This document shows, one piece after another, positions 9,564 to 18,631 of a DNA stretch of 64,000 bases (positions are counted from its first letter, which is position 1; each line of letters starts with the position of its first letter). The notes under the pieces are model-generated. The model worked only from the letters and a program-made list of their open reading frames with translations. It was not told the origin of the DNA and made no database searches. The position numbers and the translations under genes were made by a program. The DNA is from Lentibacillus salicampi (GTDB lineage: Bacteria; Bacillota; Bacilli; Bacillales; Amphibacillaceae). The stretch spans positions 1 to 64,000 of the forward strand of contig NZ_SRHY01000011.1 of the NCBI RefSeq assembly GCF_004565465.1, read 5' to 3'.

Positions 9564-10655
9564 CTAGAAATTCTCCACTAAAGATTTATAAATTCGTTCC
9601 ATTTTATTAACGTTTTCTATCCAATTATATTTTTCTATGACCCTTTTTCTTTGAATTGACCCAATTTCTCTGCTTTTTACAGGCTCTATAATTAATTTAT
9701 TGATCTCTTCTGCCATACATTTATAATCTCTTCTTGGTACCATAGCCCCAAAATTCCCATTATCTACAACTTCTTTAAACCCATCAGCGTCTGTAACTAC
9801 CACTGGCACTTCACACGCCATTGCTTCCACAATAGCTACTCCGAAACTTTCACTGTCACTGGTTCCTAAGAAAACATCAAATTCGTTTAGTGCATCGGGC
9901 ACTGACTCATTGGGTATTTTTCCTTTAAATTCAACTATATTTTCCAACTTACATTGCGCGACGAGTTTCTTCAGTTCTGCTTTTTCTTCCCCTTCACCAT
10001 ATATTAAATACTTAACATTTAGATTCTGTGGAATAAAATTATTAATCAAATGATCAATTGCTAATATTCCATACCGAATACCATATATAGGTAATAGTTT
10101 TTTAATACTTCCAATAACAATAGTATTTTCCGCATTCTTTATATTTTTTTTATAAAATTTTTTTATATCTACTCCAAATGGAGTAATATGGATATTTGAT
10201 ATAGAACAATTTATTAGATTAGATGTTTGTACAGCCATAGTATGGCTGGTTGAAGCTAAAGCATCTGGTGCTTTTAGGTTTTTTCTGATTATTTTCATAT
10301 TCATTTCCCGCCTATAAGGAAAATCATATACATCACTTCCATAAACAGAAAGTAAGTATGGGGAAAAATCTGCTAATCTACCAAGTGTTCCATATCCACT
10401 TGCATAATGTGCATTTAAAATATCTGGGTTAACAGACTTGATGATTCTTCTTAATTGAAAAACATTAAAATAATATCCACCATATGCTGCAGGTATTTTT
10501 AACTCATGTAATATTACATCATTATTAAAATGTTCAGCGGGTGATTTTTTATGGGGCATATAGCATAGGTGTACCTCGTTCCCGTTTTCACTTAACTGAT
10601 TCGCCCATCGAATACTATGCACATCATGTCCTGAAGCTAATAGTAATATAATCAT
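9564..10655 (-). CDS. glycosyltransferase family 4
   Basis: A 363-residue GT-B glycosyltransferase. The N-terminal domain begins MIILLLASGHDVHSIRWANQ and contains NAHYASGYGTLG and the acceptor-side SVYGSDVYDFPY. The C-terminal domain has IVIGSIKKLLPIYG, YLIYGEGEEKAELK, and then SDSESFGVAIVEAMACEVPV, carrying the family 4 E-x7-E motif that binds the sugar-nucleotide donor. Translation starts at an ATG about 6 bases after GGGGGC. It sits between another family 4 gene and a family 2 gene of the same direction and adds one sugar of the repeat. Donor unknown. Confidence 0.85.
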   Translation of the reverse strand: MIILLLASGHDVHSIRWANQLSENGNEVHLCYMPHKKSPAEHFNNDVILHELKIPAAYGGYYFNVFQLRRIIKSVNPDILNAHYASGYGTLGRLADFSPYLLSVYGSDVYDFPYRREMNMKIIRKNLKAPDALASTSHTMAVQTSNLINCSISNIHITPFGVDIKKFYKKNIKNAENTIVIGSIKKLLPIYGIRYGILAIDHLINNFIPQNLNVKYLIYGEGEEKAELKKLVAQCKLENIVEFKGKIPNESVPDALNEFDVFLGTSDSESFGVAIVEAMACEVPVVVTDADGFKEVVDNGNFGAMVPRRDYKCMAEEINKLIIEPVKSREIGSIQRKRVIEKYNWIENVNKMERIYKSLVENF

Positions 10656-10703
10656 TATCGTGCCCCCATTAGAACCTATTTTTCAAAGTGAATCGATAAC
10701 ATA

Positions 10704-11456
10704 TCATTTTATTCTAAGTAATTTAATAAAAATATCTTTCACTATTAAAGAACCGGAAAACAGTAAAGGTAGTCTTTGTACTTCTCGGTATAAACTCCAA
10801 TTGTATTTTATTAACTCGATTTTATTGGATGATACTGACACTTCCCTAACATTTCTATAAGTTAATACACTGTTTAGACCATATCCATATTTCGTCTTAT
10901 TTTTTAGAATTTCTAACCACAATCCGTAATCCTGTCTTTTTCTAATATCAGGATAAGATATTTTATCTATAAAATTTGTGTCTATCATCACAGAGGAGTT
11001 ACATATTATATTTCTCATTAATATAGAATAGTATGTTACTTTTTCAGGTACTTGAAATAATCTAGTTTTCTCACTAGAGTATATTCTTTTAAACGACGTA
11101 AACGTAAAGGCAGCATTTCTTTTCTTCATGAAATTTATTTGTTGCTTTAGTTTATTTCTATCCCAGTAATCATCACTATCCAAAAATGCAAGATACCTTC
11201 CATTTGAATCCTTTATTCCTTTATTCCTTGCTCTAGCTGGACCTTCATTATTATCAAATCTAATTAATTTAACTCTTTGTTCTTTTTGCTTTATGTCATT
11301 AACTATATTAACGCTATTATCCGTAGAACCGTCATCAACAATAATCAATTCCCAATTTTGATAAGTTTGGGCAATTACTGTATCAATACTTTCTTTCACA
11401 AAGTCTTCGCAATTATATAAAGGCATTATGATTGAAACTAAACTATCACTTTTCAC
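10704..11456 (-). CDS. glycosyltransferase family 2
   Basis: A 250-residue GT-A glycosyltransferase made almost only of the catalytic domain. Motifs in order are SIIMPLYNCEDFV, LIIVDDGSTDNSV, GPARARNKGI and FLDSDD (nucleotide/metal binding), followed by a short C-terminal region with RKRQDYGLW, similar to the ED/DYxLW acceptor-side motif of many capsule enzymes. Start is a GTG just after AAGG. The upstream acyltransferase gene ends 18 bases before it. It is likely one of the four sugar-adding steps after the initiating transferase. Confidence 0.85.
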   Translation of the reverse strand: MKSDSLVSIIMPLYNCEDFVKESIDTVIAQTYQNWELIIVDDGSTDNSVNIVNDIKQKEQRVKLIRFDNNEGPARARNKGIKDSNGRYLAFLDSDDYWDRNKLKQQINFMKKRNAAFTFTSFKRIYSSEKTRLFQVPEKVTYYSILMRNIICNSSVMIDTNFIDKISYPDIRKRQDYGLWLEILKNKTKYGYGLNSVLTYRNVREVSVSSNKIELIKYNWSLYREVQRLPLLFSGSLIVKDIFIKLLRIK

Positions 11457-11474
11457 CTTATTGCCCCCCCATTA

Positions 11475-12461
11475 TTATACGGAATCATGCATACCTAAAA
11501 ATATATCCCAGTTATCGTATTTAAGCGAACTCTGCTCTAATTCTTTATTTAAAGGTAAGACCAAAAGATTCTTTCTTTTTTGTTTAATATAAAGCTTTTT
11601 ATATAATCTATTTTTGGGAGCATTATATTTATAAACTAATGAAATGAATGCAACATTATATTTAGTCGACAACTTATCAAGTTCATTAAGCATATTTTTA
11701 AATAAATTCATATCACCAAAATAGTCTACTAAGATTAGCTCTCTACCAAAGTTGTTTTCGTTAATTTCATAAATATAAACTAATTGCTTATCTCTTGTCT
11801 CAATCAGATCCATTCCATAATATATTTGTGGGTGCTCCATATATCTCCAACTTAAGAAATCCTCTTCTTTAGTTGTTTCAAACCTCCCACTTAAACCAGC
11901 AACACTCTTAACTTGATTAATTTTTGTATGATTAACGCGATCTTCGTCTTCCAACTTTAGTGAAACAAAACTTATATTATTTCTAATCATTTTTAATGCA
12001 ATCACTGGTTTATTAACCTTTACATACCATTGAAGTTTTCCAATAAAAGTCCAGCCCAACCTAACATTAGCTCTTATACTTTGGTCATTAGAAAAGTTAA
12101 ATATAAGATCTGTATTTTTCTCGTTGTCAAAAAGAGTTTTGCTTGTTAGTTTACTGAATATGCCTTTCCCTCTAAACTCCTTATCAACTACTGCATCAAC
12201 TGGCTGATAACATTTTAATTCCTTATCTCTATTAATCAATTTCCAGGGCCAAAAAGGTCTACATGCAATAATTCTATTCCTATATTCAGCTACATTTATA
12301 ACTGGGTTTCCAAAAATATTGTTTTTATATTTCCAATTCCACCATGTTAGGTCCCTTTGGATATTTAAATGTTGCTGCCCCTTAAAATTTCTATTTAATA
12401 AATCGAGTATCTGATGTTTATCCTCTTCTTTATACTCTCTTATAATTAAATCCTTCTCCAT
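11475..12461 (-). CDS. GNAT-family N-acetyltransferase of the capsule locus
   Basis: A 328-residue protein whose N-terminal half has the GNAT fold: IIREYKEEDKHQILDLLNRNF, then VDAVVDKEFRGKGIFSKLT, the acetyl-CoA-binding R/Q-x-x-G-x-G/A-like stretch (EFRGKGIFS). The WWNWKY segment near residue 40 and the later LSWRYMEHP segment are typical of the long two-domain acyltransferases found in exopolysaccharide clusters. It may acylate an amino sugar precursor or the polymer; the sequence does not say which. It lies between the deacetylase and a glycosyltransferase, separated from both by about 20 bases, so it is very likely in the same transcript. Confidence 0.7.
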   Translation of the reverse strand: MEKDLIIREYKEEDKHQILDLLNRNFKGQQHLNIQRDLTWWNWKYKNNIFGNPVINVAEYRNRIIACRPFWPWKLINRDKELKCYQPVDAVVDKEFRGKGIFSKLTSKTLFDNEKNTDLIFNFSNDQSIRANVRLGWTFIGKLQWYVKVNKPVIALKMIRNNISFVSLKLEDEDRVNHTKINQVKSVAGLSGRFETTKEEDFLSWRYMEHPQIYYGMDLIETRDKQLVYIYEINENNFGRELILVDYFGDMNLFKNMLNELDKLSTKYNVAFISLVYKYNAPKNRLYKKLYIKQKRKNLLVLPLNKELEQSSLKYDNWDIFLGMHDSV

Positions 12462-12480
12462 AGAATAGCCGCCCTTAATT

Positions 12481-13347
12481 CTATTTCTTTAACTTTAAAT
12501 AATCACTTATAGATATAAAACTACAATTTAGTGATTGTAGATAATTAATAAAGTCTTCCAGCTTCGTATAATTTGATTTCACATTTACATAATGCCTAAA
12601 TTTATTTATAGCCCCAGCATTTTTTACCTTTGGCATTTCTGGATCGAATTCCCAAGGGTGTGCATAGAAAACATAGTAATCATTAGTTTTAAAATGCTCT
12701 TTGATTAACATTTTTGTCAGCCATAAAGGGTATAATCTAAAAAAACCTCCACCAGCAATCGGAAATTCGAAGTTTAAAAACTTTGTAGAAGGTAGTGATA
12801 CTTCGGTGATATGTTCACTGGCCTCGAATTTTATGTTGTTATTTTTTAGAGTTAAAGCCCCGTACCTATCATGTTTAGAAAATTGATTAAAGCTGCTATC
12901 ATACTTATAGTCTAAGTCTCCAAGTAACTTTATAACATCGTCACTGATTGAAAATGTTGGTGCCCTATATCCTAATACTTCATCCTTTATAATATCTTCT
13001 AACAAAATTTTGGATTTTCTAAAGTCATTGTAAAGTTCCTTGTTGGTCATGTTATAGTTTAATTGATGGTTATAACCGTGGGATGAAACCTCATGGCCAT
13101 AATCATATATTTTTTTTACTAATTCTGGTTTTCTATCTGCAATCCATCCTAAAATAAAAAAGGTAGCTTTAATATCATACTTGGCCAATAAATTTAATAT
13201 CTTATCAGTACCCTTATCTACTCTAAGTTTCTGATCATCCCATGTTTCAATAGGAAATAGTGACTTGAAACTTTCCACCTGAAACCAATCTTCTATATCA
13301 AAAGAGAGAGAAACATATTTCTTCAAGTTATCTTTTTGATTTTTCAT
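12481..13347 (-). CDS. polysaccharide deacetylase (NodB-like, PuuE / XrtA-system type)
   Basis: A 288-residue member of carbohydrate esterase family 4. The catalytic Asp lies in LSFDIEDWFQVE (residues 14-25), the metal-binding histidines in SSHGYNHQ, the substrate-groove residues in GYRAPTFSI, and the C-terminal catalytic His in FYAHPWEFD. The DIEDWFQVE start and the YAHPWE end are hallmarks of the subgroup found in exopolysaccharide clusters with a PEP-CTERM or related polymer. No signal peptide is visible, so it probably acts in the cytoplasm on the lipid-linked sugar, or is exported by an unknown route. The substrate is probably an N-acetylated sugar of the repeat unit. Confidence 0.8.
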   Translation of the reverse strand: MKNQKDNLKKYVSLSFDIEDWFQVESFKSLFPIETWDDQKLRVDKGTDKILNLLAKYDIKATFFILGWIADRKPELVKKIYDYGHEVSSHGYNHQLNYNMTNKELYNDFRKSKILLEDIIKDEVLGYRAPTFSISDDVIKLLGDLDYKYDSSFNQFSKHDRYGALTLKNNNIKFEASEHITEVSLPSTKFLNFEFPIAGGGFFRLYPLWLTKMLIKEHFKTNDYYVFYAHPWEFDPEMPKVKNAGAINKFRHYVNVKSNYTKLEDFINYLQSLNCSFISISDYLKLKK

Positions 13348-13376
13348 TCCAATATCTCCTGTAAATAGGCAATTAA

Positions 13377-14219
13377 TTACTTTTCAGTTAAGTGAACAGA
13401 TTTCTTTAAATCATAGACAATATAACTATCTTGATATACACCCAACTTTTTTGCATACACTAAATTACCAAAAACTTTTTTTACCGTACCACTATGAACC
13501 GCATGAATCATAGGATTAAATAAATTTGTCAACTTAACGTCTTTACCATGTTCTTGTGCAATTAGTCTAACTAGCTCACTTGTATTGACATAATCCTTAT
13601 TTTGAGGGTAAAACATACCACTATTTGACTTATCTATTAAAACTCTTATAAACTCGCTCAGATTATCTATATAAATCATACTACGTTTGTTATCTATGTT
13701 TGGAAATATAGGTGTTTTTATCGCTAGACTTGCTAACCTTTGGTAATTACCTTTGCACCCTTTTCCATAAATCATAGGTGGACGGACAATTGCTACTTTA
13801 AAGTTATTATTGTTTAATTCGTTAATTTTTTCTTCTGCTTGAAGCTTGGATTTTCCATAATGAGTAGTTGGATTTAATGGCGTACTTTCGTCAATAATGC
13901 CCTCTTCTAGCCCATAGACACTCATTGAACTAAAGAAGATAAACTGTTTGACATTTTCTTTTTGTGCTTTTTGTGCTACTTCATAGGCTAAATCCCTATT
14001 CACTTTATAATATAACTGCTGATTTTCCTTCGTCTCTTTTCTATGCGCAATCCCAGCAACATGGACAACTGTATCATAAACAGAGAAATCTTTTTCCCTC
14101 CAACCATCATCCCTCAGGCTGATTTTATCAACTGAATAGTTACCAGAATCTTTGGCCAGCCACGTTTCAAGACTGTTCCCAACATAACTGTTTTTACCTG
14201 TAATCAATATCCTTTTCAC
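13377..14219 (-). CDS. NAD-dependent sugar epimerase/dehydratase
   Basis: A 280-residue extended short-chain dehydrogenase/reductase. The nucleotide-binding segment ILITGKNSYVGNSL is at residues 4-17, with GKNSYVG replacing the canonical GxxGxxG. VVHVAGIAH follows near 50, the SSMSVYG serine motif near 98, and the catalytic YGKSK (Y-x-x-x-K) near 122-126. The set resembles WbpV/GalE-like epimerases acting on UDP-N-acetylhexosamines. The GTG start overlaps the last codons of the sugar transferase gene by 4 bases, so the two are translationally coupled. A supplier of the first sugar nucleotide used by that transferase is the natural reading. The exact substrate is not determined. Confidence 0.75.
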   Translation of the reverse strand: MKRILITGKNSYVGNSLETWLAKDSGNYSVDKISLRDDGWREKDFSVYDTVVHVAGIAHRKETKENQQLYYKVNRDLAYEVAQKAQKENVKQFIFFSSMSVYGLEEGIIDESTPLNPTTHYGKSKLQAEEKINELNNNNFKVAIVRPPMIYGKGCKGNYQRLASLAIKTPIFPNIDNKRSMIYIDNLSEFIRVLIDKSNSGMFYPQNKDYVNTSELVRLIAQEHGKDVKLTNLFNPMIHAVHSGTVKKVFGNLVYAKKLGVYQDSYIVYDLKKSVHLTEK

Positions 14220-14851
14220 TTTGATACAGTCTCCTTCTCTCTTGCTGCCTCTTCTTTGGCATGCGCGCCAGTTCCGCCTTCCACAACCCCATCACTTTTC
14301 ATGACGCTGACGAATGTTCCAAAGAAACATTTCATATCGAACTTAAAACCAATGTTCCGCACATACTCACCGTCAAGCTGGGCTTTCACATCAATCGGGA
14401 GCTCATCACGTCCTTTGATTTGCGCCCATCCGGTCAGACCAGGGAGAACATCATTGGCGTCGTACTTATCTCGTTCAGCGATTAAATCATATTGATTCCA
14501 TAATGCTGGTCTCGGGCCAATGATACTCATGCTGCCGCCAATAATATTCAGGATCTGTGGCAGTTCATCAAGTGATGTTTTTCTTAAGAATTTGCCCATC
14601 CTGGTTATGTACATGTCGGGATCTCTCAACAAATGGGTCGGTGTATCCTTTGGTGTATCAATCCGCATCGTCCGGAATTTCAGAAGGTTGAAATGTGTCT
14701 TATTGATCCCAACCCGTTTTTGCCTGAATAAGACCGGACCCCTGGAATCGAGTTTAATACCAATCACAAGTATCAGGAATACGGGTGATAATAAAATCAG
14801 TCCGACTAATGAGAGAACAATATCTATCATTCGCTTTAGTTTTAAATACAT
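14216..14851 (-). CDS. initiating sugar transferase (undecaprenyl-phosphate hexose-1-P transferase)
   Basis: A 211-residue bacterial sugar transferase of the EpsL/WcaJ-C type, which starts repeat-unit synthesis by moving a sugar phosphate onto undecaprenyl phosphate. One N-terminal membrane hairpin (about residues 9-31) is followed by RGPVLFRQKRVG, LKFRTMR, LRKTSLDELPQ (with the essential Asp-Glu pair), GGSMSIIGPRP and GLTGWAQIKGRDEL. All these motifs are conserved in the family. The C-terminus carries an added charged, Glu/Lys-rich tail of about 15 residues. The gene overlaps the following epimerase by 4 bases. It is the first gene on the assembly side of the locus after galU. Confidence 0.9.
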   Translation of the reverse strand: MYLKLKRMIDIVLSLVGLILLSPVFLILVIGIKLDSRGPVLFRQKRVGINKTHFNLLKFRTMRIDTPKDTPTHLLRDPDMYITRMGKFLRKTSLDELPQILNIIGGSMSIIGPRPALWNQYDLIAERDKYDANDVLPGLTGWAQIKGRDELPIDVKAQLDGEYVRNIGFKFDMKCFFGTFVSVMKSDGVVEGGTGAHAKEEAAREKETVSK

Positions 14852-15069
14852 ATCATCACGCTCCCTGATATTTAGTAGATTAGGAGTTCATTGGATTGTT
14901 GCTCCCCTTCCTTACCATGGAAGTGCTCGGCCGGGTTACTTAACCGGATTGTTAAATGTCATCCAATCAACTGCTAAACCACTAAACAAATAGATAGAAT
15001 GCATGGCGACGTGCCAAGTCCAGAAAGCCTGACACATGCCATATACTCAAATGACTTGCTCGTTCAGTC

Positions 15070-15951
15070 TCAGTTCTTCACACTCTGCTTAGCAGCCAAC
15101 TCATCAACCAATGCTGCCACATCCTCACCAATAACCTCATCTTTCAGGGCAAACTCCAATGTTGTTCGGATAAAGCCTAACTTCTCCCCAACGTCATAGC
15201 GTTTCCCTTCAAAGTCATACGCATAGACGTCCTGTTTCTGGTTTAACATTTGAATGGCATCAGTCAGCTGGATCTCACCACCCGCACCGATTTCGTGTTT
15301 GTCCAGGTAAGTGAAGATCTCTGGTGTCAAAATATAGCGGCCCATAATAGCCAGATTCGATGGTGCTGTTCCCTGTTCGGGTTTCTCAACAAAGTGATCG
15401 ACTTTGTAGCGGCGGCCTTCAATCGTGCTTGGATCAACTATGCCGTAGCGATGGGTTTCTTCATGCGGCACTTGCTGGACACCGACAACGGAGCGCTCCG
15501 TTTGTTCAAATTGCTGGATCAATTGTTTTAAACCTGGTGTTTCGGATTCAACAATATCATCACCAAGGAGAACAGCGAACGGATCATTACCGATGAATTT
15601 GCGTGCACACCAGACGGCGTGGCCCAGTCCCAGCTGCTCTTTTTGCCGGATATAATGAATATCGACATTGGATGTTTGATTGACTTTTTCCAGAAGTTCG
15701 TACTTTTCTTTTTGCATCAGGTTGTTTTCCAGTTCGAAGTTGTTATCGAAATGGTCTTCAATCGCGCGCTTATGTTTTCCCGTTACAATGATAATATCTT
15801 CAATGCCCGATTCAATCGCTTCTTCCACGATGTATTGAATCGTCGGCTTATCGACAATCGGCAGCATTTCTTTCGGCATCGCTTTGGTTGCCGGCAGGAA
15901 GCGTGTTCCCAGGCCGGCTGCTGGAATGATTGCTTTTTTGACTGTACTCAT
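15070..15951 (-). CDS. galU: UTP--glucose-1-phosphate uridylyltransferase
   Basis: A 293-residue nucleotidyltransferase making UDP-glucose from UTP and glucose-1-phosphate, the precursor for glucose-, galactose- and uronic-acid-containing polymers. The N-terminus [20 protein letters not shown] with [12 protein letters not shown] is the GalU/GtaB signature. [36 protein letters not shown] and [12 protein letters not shown] follow in the normal order. Length matches Bacillus GtaB (about 292). The ATG follows a GAGGGGG site. It sits 26 bases downstream of the CapD-type gene. The ugd remnant at the far end would have used its product. Confidence 0.95.
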   Translation of the reverse strand: MSTVKKAIIPAAGLGTRFLPATKAMPKEMLPIVDKPTIQYIVEEAIESGIEDIIIVTGKHKRAIEDHFDNNFELENNLMQKEKYELLEKVNQTSNVDIHYIRQKEQLGLGHAVWCARKFIGNDPFAVLLGDDIVESETPGLKQLIQQFEQTERSVVGVQQVPHEETHRYGIVDPSTIEGRRYKVDHFVEKPEQGTAPSNLAIMGRYILTPEIFTYLDKHEIGAGGEIQLTDAIQMLNQKQDVYAYDFEGKRYDVGEKLGFIRTTLEFALKDEVIGEDVAALVDELAAKQSVKN

Positions 15952-15977
15952 CGTATGCCCCCTCTAGTTTTCTATCT

Positions 15978-17807
15978 TTATGAACCCTGTGCTGTCAAAA
16001 GAGTTTGTTCTGCATAAACAATCTTCATAATATCATCTTTCAATTGGTCTTGGTTCGTTTTATTAAGCTCATCGATTAAATTCATGATGAGTGATACGTC
16101 CACTTCAACCGTCCGACCCACATAAATCTTCTCATACACTTCACCGGGATGGACTTCATCGTCACTGAGCAATTCCTCATACATCTTCTCGCCCGGCCGG
16201 ATGCCAGTGAAGTTAATGCCGATGTCACCCTCTGAGTGGCCTGATAGTTTAATCAGGTTACAGGCGAGATCAACTATTTTCACCGGTTCGCCCATGTCGA
16301 GGACAAAGATTTCGCCGCCTTTAGCCAGCGTGCCGGCCTGGATGACGAGTCGGGATGCTTCCGGTATCGTCATGAAGTAGCGGGTCATTTCCGGATCGGT
16401 GACCGTTACCGGGCCGCCGCGCTCAATTTGTTTTTTGAACAGCGGGATGACACTCCCACGGCTGCCAAGGACATTTCCGAATCGGACAGCGACGAATTTC
16501 GTTTTGCTGCGTTTGGCCAAGTCCTGGACGACCATTTCAGCAAGTCGCTTGGTGGCGCCCATTACGTTCGTCGGTCTGACGGCTTTGTCAGATGAGACGA
16601 GCACAAATTTTCCGGCACCGTAAGTATCGGCTGCTTCAGCGACGTTTTTCGTGCCGATGACGTTGTTCTTAACCGCTTCATGCGGGTTGTATTCCATGAG
16701 TGGCACGTGTTTGTGTGCAGCTGCATGATAGATGATCGCCGGTTTGTACGTTTCGACAATCTCAAACATGCGGTGGCGGTCCTGCACATCACCAATCACC
16801 GGAATGACCTCGATAGCGTTGTCGCCATATTTCTGCTTCAATTCCATGTTAATTTGATAAATACTGAATTCACCATGGCCAACAAGCAAGATTCGGCCGG
16901 GGTTAAATTTTATCAGCTGGCGGCATAGCTCTGAACCTATTGACCCGCCGGCACCGGTAACCATCACCGTACTACCGGTGACGTATTCCGATATGGAATC
17001 GATATCCAATTTAACCGGTTCACGTCCGAGCAGGTCTTCAACCTCGACATTTTTTAAATGGCTGACCGATACTTTTCCAGTCATGAGATCCTCGATTTTC
17101 GGGATCATCTGGACTTTGGCATTTGTCTGGTTGCAATAATCGACAATCTTTTGCAGTTCACCATTTGCCAGTGATGGAACAGCAATCACGATATGCTCAA
17201 TCGTTTCTTGTTCGGCAATGTCCGGAATGTCTCTTACCTTGCCTATAACCGGAATATCATAGATTTGCATTTTCTGTTTGGTTAAATCGTCATCGACAAA
17301 CGCAATCGGGTTCAGCTCGGCATTTTCCTGTTCATTTTTCAGCTGGCGGGCAATCATCGCACCGGCTGCCCCTGCGCCTACAATCAGAGTGCGCTTTTGG
17401 TTCGTTGAATTAACAATAAAGTGATCACGGTAAATGCGCCAGGCAAAGCGTGACCCGCCGATTAAGATGATATGTAATAACCACGTGACGAGTAACGCGC
17501 GACTATAAATTGAAAAATCATTTGTTAAAAATTGCACGATACCTGCCGATATAATGGATAGCGTAATCGCTTGAACAATCGCCAGGAGCTCACCGACACT
17601 CGCATAGGCCCAGACTTTGTTGTACAGCTTGTAAACGGAAGCAAATATATGATGAAAGATTAATAGGGCAATTGCGCTAATAATAATGGCGTCAAGCTGC
17701 AGTACTTCCGTATAGGGGTACACAACCCAGGCTGCAATAAAGATCGCTGTGCTGACAATGATGGAATCGAGGAGGATGAGTAATGTAAGTCGTGTTCGGT
17801 AGGTCAA
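15978..17807 (-). CDS. CapD/EpsC-type membrane nucleotide-sugar dehydratase/epimerase
   Basis: A 609-residue protein with four N-terminal membrane segments (roughly residues 5-115) and two Rossmann domains. The first has VGAGAAGAMIARQL near 140. The second has VTGAGGSIGSELCRQ near 285-300, followed by the SSDKAVRPTNVMGATKR active-site region, in which the usual YxxxK is replaced by M-x-x-x-K as in PglF/CapD/FlaA1. These enzymes convert UDP-GlcNAc to 4-keto-6-deoxy sugars at the membrane. I place the start at the TTG at 17807 because AAAGGAGG lies 7 bases before it; the frame stays open to 17825 but an initiation there would put the site inside the coding region. It precedes galU in the same transcript. 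Confidence 0.85.
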   Translation of the reverse strand: MTYRTRLTLLILLDSIIVSTAIFIAAWVVYPYTEVLQLDAIIISAIALLIFHHIFASVYKLYNKVWAYASVGELLAIVQAITLSIISAGIVQFLTNDFSIYSRALLVTWLLHIILIGGSRFAWRIYRDHFIVNSTNQKRTLIVGAGAAGAMIARQLKNEQENAELNPIAFVDDDLTKQKMQIYDIPVIGKVRDIPDIAEQETIEHIVIAVPSLANGELQKIVDYCNQTNAKVQMIPKIEDLMTGKVSVSHLKNVEVEDLLGREPVKLDIDSISEYVTGSTVMVTGAGGSIGSELCRQLIKFNPGRILLVGHGEFSIYQINMELKQKYGDNAIEVIPVIGDVQDRHRMFEIVETYKPAIIYHAAAHKHVPLMEYNPHEAVKNNVIGTKNVAEAADTYGAGKFVLVSSDKAVRPTNVMGATKRLAEMVVQDLAKRSKTKFVAVRFGNVLGSRGSVIPLFKKQIERGGPVTVTDPEMTRYFMTIPEASRLVIQAGTLAKGGEIFVLDMGEPVKIVDLACNLIKLSGHSEGDIGINFTGIRPGEKMYEELLSDDEVHPGEVYEKIYVGRTVEVDVSLIMNLIDELNKTNQDQLKDDIMKIVYAEQTLLTAQGS

Positions 17808-17894
17808 CGTGATTCCTCCTTTCAATTAATAGAGTTATTTGTTCAAGGGTAACAAAAGATAATTAACAAATTGTTAAGCTCAGGTTAAATTTTG

Positions 17895-18542
17895 TTATGG
17901 TTTGTCGTTCAAATAAATCCGGTTCATCATATCAGCCGCGGCTCCTCGTTTATGGCAACCAAGTTTTTTATAAATACGGCTGACATATGCTTTAACTGTT
18001 CCTTCACTCAAGCGGAGATTAGTCGCTATTTCCCGGTTCTTGAGTCCTACTCCCATTAAATAAGCGATTTCTATCTCACGTTTGATAAGATTCAGACCGG
18101 CGTTCGACAGCCGTTCGGCAAATATGTCCAAATTTCGCATCTTCAAATCAAAAAAATCTGAGATGAACTTCCCTGTCATCCCCTTCGGATTTAGATAATG
18201 ATTACGATTTAGCATATCACGAATAAATTGGCTTATCCAGACGTGCAACGTACGGTTTTTCTCAATCATACTATCAATCTCGGTCGACATTAATGGCAGC
18301 AAATCCAGCTCAGTTTGCCGCGGAATCAGAACAACCAGCTTCGCAACAGGGTTTATTTCCTTCAGCTTTTCAATTGTATACAAGACATCCCATCGATTCA
18401 GCCCATCGACATCAAACAGGTGAATATCGGATTTCACGAATGATAACAAGAATAGGGCATTATCTGTGTAATACATATCACATAACAATTCCATGTCCGT
18501 CTCAGAGGTTATCGAATGGTGTAACGCTTCGTTAATACCCAT
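17895..18542 (-). CDS. LuxR-type DNA-binding regulator with degenerate receiver-like domain
   Basis: A 215-residue protein with a C-terminal LuxR/GerE helix-turn-helix: LIKREIEIAYLMGVGLKNRE, then IATNLRLSEGTVKAYVSRIYKKLG near residues 148-200. The first 120 residues resemble a response-regulator receiver in layout (one aspartate in LFDVDG) but lack the N-terminal acidic pair and the normal switch Thr/Lys positions, so phosphorylation control is doubtful. No histidine kinase lies nearby. It sits inside the capsule locus between a second regulator and the CapD-type gene, and probably controls the biosynthetic genes downstream or responds to an intracellular signal. A clear ribosome binding site is not visible before the ATG. 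Confidence 0.7.
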   Translation of the reverse strand: MGINEALHHSITSETDMELLCDMYYTDNALFLLSFVKSDIHLFDVDGLNRWDVLYTIEKLKEINPVAKLVVLIPRQTELDLLPLMSTEIDSMIEKNRTLHVWISQFIRDMLNRNHYLNPKGMTGKFISDFFDLKMRNLDIFAERLSNAGLNLIKREIEIAYLMGVGLKNREIATNLRLSEGTVKAYVSRIYKKLGCHKRGAAADMMNRIYLNDKP

Positions 18543-18631
18543 TTTGCTTAAAAAAAACTAAACAGTATTCATCATACTAAATCAGAAGTCATATTTTTAA
18601 GTTACTTTTGCTTTAATAAGTCATGTATATG

